56,201 nt of DNA, taken from positions 1 to 56,201 of the forward strand of contig JAUCBJ010000950.1 of NCBI GenBank assembly GCA_032718475.1. The letters run 5' to 3'. Positions 1-8,710 of this stretch are shown here, one piece after another. The notes under the pieces were generated by a model. It had not been told where the DNA came from. It did no database searches and saw nothing but the letters and a program-made list of their open reading frames with translations. Made by a program: the position numbers and the translations under genes. Origin of the DNA: Nemertoderma westbladi. Its lineage: Eukaryota; Xenacoelomorpha; Nemertodermatida; Nemertodermatidae. How positions within the stretch are numbered: position 1 is the stretch's first letter; each line of letters begins with the position of its first letter.

Positions 1-1778
1 ACATGTTGTATGGCAAAAGTTTAGAAATTTTCCAAGTAGAATTTCCGTGTGGCCTTCGAGAAGCTAAGATAATAGCAGTTAATTAGTTAATTAAGTTGAT
101 TACGGTAAAAACACCATTTTCAACCTGCCTTTTAAAGGAAATTAATTGTTTTACAGTATAAGACTTCAATAATTATACTTAAAAAATATACAGATGTAAT
201 CCGCATACTCCATTCTATTATAGTTTTTAATTAGTTCAAGTGATTTGCTTTAATAATCGTGTCTTTAATTGATCTAAAGTAATTAAACCGGCATAAAAAA
301 TGTATTCTCATTAAATACTGCTCATTTATTGGTTAACATCCAAGTTGGCTTGATTCCCAGCAACACTTGAGGTATTCAGTCAGCCTTGCTTGTAAGAGGC
401 AGACTGCTGCTGCTGCTAGTAGCCATCCATTCACTCACTCTCCATTGAACTGGCTGATTGGAGGTGTGTGTGTATCGGGTTCAATGACATTAATATTATT
501 ACTAAAGTAACGTCGGGATGTTAATATTCACTGGAGCTATGAGTCTCTCTGGTTAGTTGAATGAATGAAATAAATAATTGTTTTACTGTTCCGAATATCA
601 ATGTTTATTTCTGTAGGCCAACTTACTGTATTATTATTTAATCTAAATGTACATAATAGTTTAAATAAATTATTTCACAATTTCATTCCAATTCATACTG
701 CTTACGCAACCATGCTAATTAGGTATATTAAATGGCAGGATTGTTTTTAATTAAAATTTTTACAGAGCAAACAAGTATATTGTATTTAACTGAAAGTTAA
801 TTTATTTCGGTAAGTAGGCCTTGCGGTTTGTTAGTTTAGTTAGTATAATAAGTATCAAATATATTACGTGCTGCTGTACAGTAAACGCGGCTTTGCGTTA
901 TTGAATTACAGAATTGGCGGTACAAAGTACATTAATAGGGATCAGGCATATTGCATTTATATAATTGTTGTTGTAAATGTACAATAATATGCGCCACTTT
1001 TATTTTAGTAACTGCAATGTGTATTTCATTTGTACCTGCAACCCATTAAAAAGGGCAGCTGAACATATCGCGGACAGGCTGACTATTCACCATAACAAAA
1101 AAACCCAAATCGCCGCAGTTCCACTTACAGTTCCATATTATTCTGTTTTGCAATTCAACCCAATTTATCTGCTCTCTGCTACACGCGGTTTTATCCACGA
1201 GTTTTGTAAAGTCCCGACTTATCGGGAATGACATGAACTTAGCGTCCGGAATATTCTGATCAGATTAAATCTACTTGGCGCTGTAATACTGCATCCCGTT
1301 GTACCAGAAGTTATTAAAACATACCGGCCCCTCAAATGCGCTTGCAGTGGGTTAGAGAACAACATATACCGCCCCAGTACAACCGCTATTTTGATAAGGT
1401 CCAATATAATAATATATATATATGGTCTAACATATGATAGTTCACTAATCAGCTAATAGGCCTATTAATTCGTGAGATTTCAATTTATAAATAAAACTAA
1501 TATACGAGCTCATATGAGCTCAATTGATTGATTGATTGAAGGTATGACCGTTGTTGTGGGGGACTAGGTACCTGTCTAGCAGCTAATAACTCGTCCGTGG
1601 AGAGAATAATATAAGTCGAGGAACATAACGAAACGCGTTTAATTTATTTATTTATTCCAATTGGGGATGCTTTCTAACGCGGGAATGCGGTGCTATTAAA
1701 CATCAACACATTCCTGCGCGTGCGTCGATATTGTGCACCCTAATACTAACAACCCACCCAGACACCCCCTACCCCTCA

Positions 1779-1801
1779 CCCCCCCCCCCCCCCCCCCCCC
1801 C
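1779..1801. repeat. Poly-C run of 23
   Basis: This is an uninterrupted run of 23 cytosines in a locally C-rich stretch. Such runs are prone to slippage and sequencing error, so the exact length is uncertain. Confidence 0.95.
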
Positions 1802-1946
1802 ATCACCCAACATTACTATGTATAGATCAATGCAGCTCAATATATTAGTAAAGGTATCGTCTGATTAGCTTTCCTACACATGACCTCTTATCCTTGTAGT
1901 TGTTTATTTATTTACACTATTTTTTGTTGAGTAAATCTTTCTTATA

Positions 1947-2157
1947 GGGGGGGGGGGGGGGGGGACTTACTCTGGACGAGCGCAACGATTGAACGACGCT
2001 TATAATAATTAAGACGAGTACGGCGTTGATTATATTCATATACACCACCTGGCTTTGCATATTTAACGTGCGATTGGAAATAAGTTCGTTCTACCCTTCC
2101 GTGGGTGGTAGATGTCACGGTTATGTATTGGTGGTTGAGAAGGGTGGGGGGGGGGGG
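1947..2157. repeat. Two poly-G runs (18 and 12)
   Basis: An 18-base G run lies at 1947-1964 and a 12-base run at 2146-2157. Together with the opposite-sense C run at 1779-1801 they bracket about 380 bp of otherwise ordinary AT-rich sequence. A 109-codon minus-strand frame across this interval takes its proline-rich parts from these runs and is not considered a gene. Confidence 0.9.
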
Positions 2158-2306
2158 ATTAAAAGGGGTGAACACGTACTGTCCCCCTTTCTTTGATTGA
2201 TTGGTGGTGTGGGTAAATTTCTCAAAACCTGATTTTGTGATACAGTCGCTTAATTTTAATTTGTATCTCATAACTGTACCTCGTGCTGCGCGAAGGCCCC
2301 ACGAAC

Positions 2307-5062
2307 GTGTTACCTGTTCTTTTGATTTTCATTTAAGATTATCTATCTCGTGGAGTGGGTTAGAAGTTATAAATATTAAAATCGATATGGTTGTTATAGT
2401 AAAGAATCAGAGGATATTTTGATAAATTATTGCAGAAAAATAACAAGGATTTTGACATGGATTTAATACTTCATTATGTTCATGAAATAGCTGAGATATT
2501 TGAGGTCAATTATTGCATTACATAATAACTTTAGCTCCAGCCACTTTAGCAATGCGATGAAACTATAATAAATATTCTAGAACACAACAATATTAATAGG
2601 GAGATAGGCTACTTATCTCTCCACTCAGACATCCACAGATAGGGGGTGTTCTGACACAATCAAAATTGAGGTGAATTATTGTATTATGAGTTAACTTCAG
2701 CTCCAGTCACTTTGGCAATACGATAAAACTATAATAAATATTCTAGAACACAACAATATTAACTGGGAGATAGGCTACTTATCTCTCCACTCAGAAAGCC
2801 ACAGATAGGGGTTTTTTTTGACACAATCAAAATTCATCCATCTCCAGCTGAAAGACGTAGCAAATAACAGCTGATTACTTCTATAAATGTAAGTGTTACC
2901 TGTTGTTTTGACGTTCATTTAAGATTCTCTATCTCGTGGAGTGGGATAGAAGTTATAAATATGAAAATCGATATGGTTTTTGAAAAAAATCAGAGGATAT
3001 TTTGATAAATTATTGCAGAAAAACACCAATGATTTTGACATGGCTTTAATACTTCATTATTTTCATGAAATAGCTGAGATATTTGCATTAAATAATAACT
3101 TTAGCTCAGGCCACTTTAGCAATACGATGAAACAATAATAAATATTCTAGAACACAGCAATATTAATAGGGAGATAGGCTACTTATCTCTCCACGCATAC
3201 AACCACAGATAGGGGGTGTTCTGACCCAATCAAAATTCATTCATCTTCAGCGGAAAGATGTAGCAAATAACTGAGGTGAATTATAGCATTAGTTAACTTC
3301 AGCTCCAGTTACTTTGGCAATATGATGAAACTGTAATAAATATTCTAGAACACAACAATATTAACACGGAAACAGGCTACTTATCTCTCCACTCAGAAAG
3401 CCACAGATAGGGGGTGTTCTGACACAATCAAAATTCATCCATCTCCAGCGGAAAGACGTAGCAAATAACAACTGATTACATCTATAAATGTAAGTGTTAC
3501 CTGTTCTTTTGATTTTCATTTAAGATTATCTATCTCGTGGAGTGGGTTAGAAGTTATAAATATTAAAATCGATATGGTTATAGTAAAGAATCAGAGGATA
3601 TTTTGATAAATTATTGCAGAAAAATACCAAGGATTTTGACATGGCTTTAATACTTCATTATGTTCATCAAATAGCTGAGATATTTGAGGTGAATTATTGT
3701 ATTATGAGTTAACTTCAGCTCTAGTAACTTTGGCAATACGATGAAACTATAAAAAATATTCTAGAACACAACAATATTAACAGGGAGATAGGCTACTTAT
3801 CTCTCCACTCAGACAGCCACAGATAGGGGGTGTTCCAACGCAATCAAAATTCATCCATCTCCAGCAGAAAGACATAGCAAATAACAGCTGATTACTTCTA
3901 TAAATGTAAGTGTTACCTGTTCTTTTGACGTTCATTTAAGATTCTCTATCTCATGGAGTGGGATAGAAGTTATAAATATGACAATCGATATGGTTTTTAT
4001 AAAAAATCAGAGGATATTTTGATAAATTATTGCAGAAAAACACCAAGGATTTTGACATGGCTTTAATACTTCATTATTTTCATGAAATAGCTGAGATATT
4101 TGAGGTAAAATATTGCATTACATAATAACTTTAGCTCCTGCCACTTTAGCAATACGATGAAACTATAATAAATATTCTAGAACACAACAATATTAATAGG
4201 GAGATAGGCTACTTATCTCTCAACTCAGACAGCCACAGATAGGGGGTGTTCTGACACAATCAAAATTCATCCATCTCCAGTGGAAAGACGTAGCAAATAA
4301 CAGCTGATTACTTCTATAAATGTCAGTGTTACCTGTTCTTTTGACTTTCATTTAAGATTCTTTATCTCGTGGAGTGGGATAGAAGTTATAAATATGAAAA
4401 TTGATATGGTTTTTGAAAAAAATCAGAGCATATTTTGATAAGTTATTGCAGAAAAATAACAAGGATTTTGACATGGATTTAATACTTCATTATGTTCATG
4501 AAATAGCTGAGATATTTGAGGTCAATTATTGCATTACATAATAACTTTAGCTCCAGCCACTTTGGCAATGCGATGAAACTATAATAAATATTCTAGAACA
4601 CAACAATATTAATAGGGAGATAGGCTACTTATCTCTCAACTCAGACAGCCACAGATAGGGGTGTTCTGACACAATCAAAATTCATCCATTCCCAGCGGAA
4701 AGACGTAGCAAATAACAGCTGATTACTTCTATAAATGTAAGTGTTACCTGTTTTTTTGATTTTCATTTAAGATTATCTATCTCGTGGAGTGGGTTAGAAG
4801 TTATAAATATTAAAATCGATATGGTTATAGTAAAGAATCAGAGGATATTTTGATAAATTATTGCAGAAAAACACCAATTATTTTGACATGGCTTTAATAC
4901 TTCATTATGTTCATGAAATAGCTGAGATATTTGAGGTGAATTATTGCATTACATAATAATTTTAGCTCCAGCCACTTTAGCAATACGATGAAACAATAAT
5001 AAATATTCTAGAACACAGCAATATTAATAGGGAGATAGGATACTTATCTCTCCACCCAGAAA
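2307..5062. repeat. Satellite array, block 1 (~416-bp monomer)
   Basis: Head-to-tail copies of a monomer of about 416 bp start abruptly at GTGTTACCTG (2307). Each monomer has a fixed order of landmarks: GTGTTACCTGTTCTTTTGA, ATCTCGTGGAGTGGG, AATCGATATGG, TTTTGACATGG, ACTTTAGCTCC, ATTCTAGAACACAACAATAT, ACTTATCTCTCCACTCAGA, and CCACAGATAGGGGGTG. Some copies are internally deleted, for example at about 2660 and about 3265, and these same deletions recur elsewhere in the window. The block matches 33260-36015 collinearly at an offset of 30953 bp. It ends at the target-site copy of a SINE-like insertion. Confidence 0.97.
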
Positions 5063-5190
5063 CCAGTTTAACTGAGTACCAGTTAAATAACTGGGAGCAA
5101 ATCTTGGGATAGGAGTAGCGCCCACCCCTACCCTCGGGTAGCAGCTATCGAAAGAGGAGCCTTCGGGTCGCCTCCGGCTTCGGCCGACTG
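5063..5190. mobile_element. SINE-like insert, copy 1, left part
   Basis: This is the first 128 bp of a 141-bp unit absent from ordinary monomers. It is flanked by an 11-bp direct repeat CCACCCAGAAA (5052-5062 and 8332-8342) that looks like a target-site duplication. The unit starts with a partly self-complementary stretch (CCAGTTTAACTG ... CAGTTAAATAACTGG), has a GC-rich middle, and ends in TGTTTGCTTGCTTTG. The remaining 13 bp lie at 8319-8331 because a TIR element interrupts it at a TG dinucleotide. I could not match it to a named SINE or find clear polymerase III boxes. Confidence 0.6.
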
Positions 5191-5220
5191 CCCAGTAAAA
5201 AATCCCCATGCGTAACGCAT
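5191..5220 (+). repeat. Left terminal inverted repeat of TG-TSD element
   Basis: Positions 5191-5220 match the reverse complement of 8287-8316 at 28 of 30 bases. The outer 15 bases (CCCAGTAAAAAATCC) are perfect and the inner part contains CGTAACGCAT. Confidence 0.9.
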
Positions 5221-5530
5221 TCGTGCCGCATGCGGTATTCGTAAAAGGTGCGTGCAATGTTATTTAAGATTCGTGAAGCCTTCGTCAATGGTTCGTCAGT
5301 CCGAATAATTTAACGAATGCGTATAGTATTCGTATCGCATGTGAGATTTCACTTGTAACTACATTCGTGGCTCATCATTCGTGGCACATGCGATACGAAT
5401 GCTTCCACTCCGCACAAAAAATAATTCGTGGTTCATTCGTTCGTGGCACATGCGATACGAATGCTTAGCCGCGCCACGCTTAAAATTATTCGTAGTCCAT
5501 TCGTGACGCATGCGCTACGCATGCAAAGCA
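5221..5530. repeat. Left subterminal short-repeat region
   Basis: The hexamer ATTCGT or its complement recurs many times. The longer unit CACATGCGATACGAATGC occurs twice (near 5388 and 5447) and a diverged version near 5510. CpG is frequent, unlike the surrounding AT-rich satellite. In cut-and-paste transposons, arrays like this commonly bind the transposase; that role is inferred here. Confidence 0.75.
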
Positions 5531-5787
5531 CTCTCAATTAGAGTACCGTACATTCTGTAATACTGGCCAATCACCATTCGGCAAATAATCGAACATAGTG
5601 TTATTAGTTAAGCTCTCCCCCTTTGTTACCAGTCAGCCAGTCCCATGTACTTTTACTATATACTGTATTTAATGGGTTGCCCAGTAATTCTTAACTCCCG
5701 TTTATTATTTTGGTTCCCCATTATTTTGATATGTAAACCTGTTCCCTTAACCAACATGCTTGATATACTGTAATACTGTAAAGGTTA

Positions 5788-5998
5788 TGTACTGTAGGCT
5801 AGGTGAGATAAATAATGACAACATAAAACTACTGTATTAACTTAAGGAACTGCAGTATGTAGGCATAATTATAGTATGTAGGCACTAGGCACCCCCCCCC
5901 CCCTCCCATAGTTTTAGCCCCTGTAAAGTAGTACTCATTTCCCAAAGTTATTACAGTAGTTTTATGTTGTCATTATTTATCTCACCTGGCCTACAGTA
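5788..5998. repeat. 47-bp inverted repeat around a 115-bp loop
   Basis: The left arm (5790-5836) and the reverse complement of the right arm (5952-5998) agree at 46 of 47 bases. The similarity trails on imperfectly on both sides. The loop contains a run of 12 C (5892-5903). The arms contain GTGAGATAAATAATGACA. The structure could be a nested foldback or MITE, or a cruciform-forming segment; no coding potential is seen. Confidence 0.85.
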
Positions 5999-6299
5999 CA
6001 GTACCAATACATATTAAAAAGCATGTGGCATTTTTATTGCATTGCATACGTGTGTATGGTGATATTTTCACACGGTTTCTTAGGCCTCCAGGTCGAATTT
6101 GTTTAATTTGCTATAAAACGCCATTAAAAAGTCTACTGATATACTGTAGCAGTTAATTACCGGTAACTGCTACAGGAGGCCCTACACTTATTAATGGTAA
6201 AGAAATCTTACAGACAAAATACATCAAAGGCATACATTTTATGAGATGCATCAACATAATTTCAATGTTTTTTTTACTATATTCTAGAATATTAATTCG

Positions 6300-6430
6300 C
6301 TTTTTTTCGATAATAAGTAATAAAATATATATATAATAATAATACAAATATATATAATAATAAAATAATATAAAATAATAATAAAATAATATAATAAAAA
6401 ATAATAAATTATTATTTATATATATATATT
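6300..6430. repeat. AT-only low-complexity tract (AATA/TATA)
   Basis: This is a run of almost pure A and T built from AATAAT, AAAATA and (TA)n. It abuts the 3' end of the GC-rich retroelement fragment in that fragment's reading direction. It could be the fragment's degraded 3' tail, or the AT-rich site into which the fragment inserted. Confidence 0.7.
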
Positions 6431-6489
6431 AGACAAAATACAAATAGAAAACATTAAAAATACAAATACCCATCACCACACAAAGCGAC

Positions 6490-7765
6490 TCAGAACTGGT
6501 CTGCCAGCCCCGCACCTCGCAGACCGGCCCCGTCCCCGAAGCCCAAGCCTCGCCACGACCGTCGGCCGCCCCGGAGGCAGAGGGAGCTGGACCGGAGAAG
6601 CGCGAACTGCAGCCGCCGTCGAACACCCCCCATGACACACGCGAGGCCCCTCTCTCGCATTCCATCCCGCCGGGCCACGAGTGTCTCAGCGAGATGGCGG
6701 ATGAGGATCTGGGCCTCGGCGCTCCAGACACCGTCGGTGGTGCCCACCAGAGGGGTGAACGACATCCTCCGGTCTTCACAGACGGTCCGGTAATGCATCT
6801 CCTTTAACCGGCACCGCTGCTCCAGGAGGGACTCGGTCGAGCGGTTGGTCTGGGCGTAAGAGGTGGCGTCAGCGTTAATTACCGCAATGTCAAACGACGC
6901 CACTCTCTGGTTCGCCCAAACCCCCCCGCGCGACCAAATCCGCCCGCACTCCCCCTACCTCCCTACCTTCCCTGTCGAGGTACCCCCGGGACAGGGTCAC
7001 CTCCCGCTCAACGCTGGGCGCACCGAATGCCGACGCCAGGAGTTCCCCGAAAACATCGCGAACCTCTTCGTGGCGTTTCACGATGAGGCCGCCGGACTTG
7101 CAGCTGAGCGCGTGCGAGGTGGAGAACGTCCCCCCACATCCCTCGCACTTGGACGGGAGTCCTGGTGGGACGAGGCCATACCGGAGGTTCAGGCTGTCCC
7201 GGAACTCCTCGGCACTGAGGTCGGTGGCGTCCAGGATGCTTGGCTGGGCCGTCAACCAGCCGCCGGTTTTGTTTAGGACCGCTCGCGTCGCAGTTCGCCT
7301 GCGGTCTGCCGGTAGAGCTCCCAACGCAGCCTCCCGCTTCTCCTTGTAGGCCTCGTCCTGGGAGATGCGGCTAGCTGCGAGGACGGCTCGCAATTTGGCA
7401 GTGTGGTCGGCCACGTGGAGAGGTTGCGTCATCTGGATCGCCTCGGAAACTACCGCGGTGCCTTCTATGGACGCAGAGCGTGCCGGGGTCTGCCGCATTG
7501 TAGGGTCCCGCAGTCCGATGCCACCGTGGCGGGCTGGGAGGAGGGTGAGATCCTCGTCGGCCGGTTGCAGACTAGAACACCCGAAGAGGGAGGGGATGAA
7601 CTTACTTAGCAATGCCGTCCGAATTGGGGTGACATCCTCGGCGTGGGTGGGTACGACCCGCAGCAGGTAGTCCCATTCCGCCTGCACACAGCGGGACATT
7701 CCCGTGTGGGCGGTCTGGGGGTACTCTGTTGCAACCCCCGCGAGTTTCCCGATGGTTTTGGTCAT
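6490..7765 (-). pseudogene. 3' end of a retroelement ORF: RT remnant plus Cys/His cluster and restriction-like endonuclease-like domain, frameshifted
   Basis: The frame 7765-6890 (291 codons) continues in another frame from about 6925 to the stop at 6490. The first 90 residues resemble the region after an RT catalytic core (YPQTAH near 15, AEWDYL near 29, HGGIGLRDP near 80). Then come C207-x2-C210-x7-H218-x3-C222, RHEEVRD (231-237) and RADL (274-277). After the shift, FDIAVINADATSY supplies a further Asp. A Cys/His cluster followed by R-x-D and a downstream Asp recalls the C-terminal restriction-like endonuclease of R2-type non-LTR elements, but assignment to that clade is inference. The shift is explained by one extra base in a run of seven C on the plus strand (6921-6927). 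The fragment is much more GC-rich than its surroundings and begins abruptly at about 7765, so it is 5'-truncated. Confidence 0.6.
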
Positions 7766-8048
7766 AATAAACCATCAATAATAATTAATAAGATTAATTA
7801 AAAGCTTGAAATTAATATTCTAGGTAATAAAATCATCAGAACTATAACGATTTACGTCTGAAATTGTGTGCTCTTGAATTATATCTGAACATTTTTTTGG
7901 TGAAATTGAAAATGGCTTTCATATTAAATTCGGAATATCAAGTATATTTAAAAAAAATAAAATAAAATGGACACGTTTTAACAGTTGTAAACTGTGAAAA
8001 CTATGTAAACTATAGCGAAATAATAAAAAAAAATAAAAATGCTGCGGT
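7766..8048. other. AT-rich spacer inside the TIR element
   Basis: About 280 bp of AT-rich sequence lie between the retroelement fragment and the right subterminal repeats. No frame or repeat is recognised. An oligo-A/T-rich stretch occurs at about 7946-7968 and again at 8020-8038. Confidence 0.6.
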
Positions 8049-8286
8049 AAACATTCGTATAACATTCGTATATAACATGCGGGACGCATTCGTATAGTGT
8101 GCGGGAAACATTCGTATGAGATTAGGGACGCATTCGTAGAATGTGCGGGATTCGTATAAGGTCCGTATTAGATTCGATATGCGAATAAAGGATGCGTATT
8201 TGGTTCGGTTTTCGCATTCGTATCGCATGGTTCATCTATGTAACATTTCAGAATGCGTTACGAATGCGTGAAATATGCGCCATCCC
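8049..8286. repeat. Right subterminal short-repeat region
   Basis: The motif CATTCGTA recurs about every 20-40 bp (for example near 8051, 8062, 8089, 8109 and 8131), together with GCGGGA and GCATTCGTATCGCATG. It mirrors the left subterminal region in motif content. It includes a 72-codon minus-strand frame that is just the repeat translated. Confidence 0.75.
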
Positions 8287-8316
8287 ATGCGTTACGAATG
8301 CGGATTTTTTACTGGG
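8287..8316 (-). repeat. Right terminal inverted repeat of TG-TSD element
   Basis: Its reverse complement starts CCCAGTAAAAAATCC and pairs with 5191-5220 at 28 of 30 bases. It is followed directly by the second TG target-site copy (8317-8318). Confidence 0.9.
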
Positions 8317-8318
8317 TG

Positions 8319-8331
8319 TTTGCTTGCTTTG
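8319..8331. mobile_element. SINE-like insert, copy 1, right end
   Basis: This is the last 13 bp of the 141-bp unit (TTTGCTTGCTTTG), separated from 5063-5190 by the TIR element. The right target-site copy CCACCCAGAAA follows at 8332-8342. Confidence 0.6.
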
Positions 8332-8358
8332 CCACCCAGAAAGCCACAGATAGGGGGT
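8332..8358. repeat. Satellite remnant between two insertions
   Basis: Twenty-seven bases of monomer (CCACCCAGAAAGCCACAGAT and the following G run) separate the SINE-like unit from the LTR element. The last five bases, GGGGT (8354-8358), are the left target-site duplication of the LTR element. Confidence 0.9.
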
Positions 8359-8623
8359 TATTACGTTCTCATGTAAGTACAGAAGTAAGTCTGTAAGTAG
8401 TAATGAAGTAGGTTCTTCACGATATAACTTCCTTGATATATATTAGTCTCATATCAGTATATAATATATAGATAGAACAGTACAACAGTAGAGCACTGAC
8501 TACACCGTCACCAGTCACTTACAGCAGTATGTAAATATGGTAATGTATGTATCTCCTGCAGTACCGGTAACTATCTACCAAGCACCAGCACTTAGGTCCT
8601 ATGAAATAGATAATAATATAACA
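8359..8623 (-). repeat. 3' LTR (265 bp)
   Basis: In element orientation it begins TGTTATATTATT and ends CGTAATA. From GTAGTAATGAAG onward (plus strand) it is identical by eye to the right-hand LTR. It includes a TATA-like stretch (CTATATATTATATAC) that could serve the promoter in the 5' copy. The inner end TA, rather than the usual CA, is the same in both LTRs. Confidence 0.95.
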
Positions 8624-8634
8624 TCTCCCTTTTT
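8624..8634 (-). promoter_or_regulatory. Polypurine tract
   Basis: Immediately upstream of the 3' LTR in element orientation lies AAAAAGGGAGA, an 11-base all-purine tract. In LTR retroelements this tract primes plus-strand DNA synthesis. It directly abuts the LTR, as expected. Confidence 0.9.
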
Positions 8635-8710
8635 ATGAGTTATTTGATGAATCAAATCAACTAGTAAGTAAATAGGGTATATATTTAATAAGTTTGAGCA
8701 GTGATGCCAT

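Larger units (their letters stand above)
1..2306. other. Unique AT-rich left flank, no gene recognised
   Basis: No reading frame here has recognisable domains; the short frames of 60-110 codons are low-complexity or look random. Visible structure is limited to a short GCT run near 409, a perfect 16-bp palindrome (GAGCTCATATGAGCTC, 1506-1521), and three homopolymer runs (C at 1779-1801, G at 1947-1964, G at 2146-2157). The segment ends sharply where the satellite begins at about 2307. Confidence 0.7.
5191..8316. mobile_element. 3126-bp TIR DNA transposon, TSD TG
   Basis: Both ends carry a 30-bp terminal inverted repeat (28 of 30 identical) beginning CCCAGTAAAAAATCC. The element is flanked by TG (5189-5190 and 8317-8318). 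The paralogous SINE-like copy at 36016-36156 reads GCCGACTGTTTGC with a single TG, so the 2-bp duplication and the exact boundaries are demonstrated by an unfilled site within the window. Several hundred base pairs inside each end are packed with ATTCGT/ACGAAT-type short repeats. No transposase was found. The interior holds a 47-bp inverted repeat, an AT-rich tract and a GC-rich retroelement fragment, so it is probably non-autonomous. Superfamily is not assigned: 2-bp TSDs occur in several superfamilies. Confidence 0.85.

Noticed and set aside
977-1231. 84-codon frame in the left flank
   Set aside because: No domain, homology or coding-like composition; overlapping frames on the other strand are equally open.
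5063-5190. tRNA gene or tRNA-derived head in the 141-bp unit
   Set aside because: I could not find a convincing pair of A and B boxes or a cloverleaf; the unit is left as SINE-like only.
6429-7670. Plus- and minus-strand frames overlapping the GC-rich fragment (for example 6863-7276 +, 7365-7670 +, 6429-6779 -)
   Set aside because: High GC leaves several frames open. Only the minus frames at 7765-6890 and about 6925-6490 show family-like motifs.
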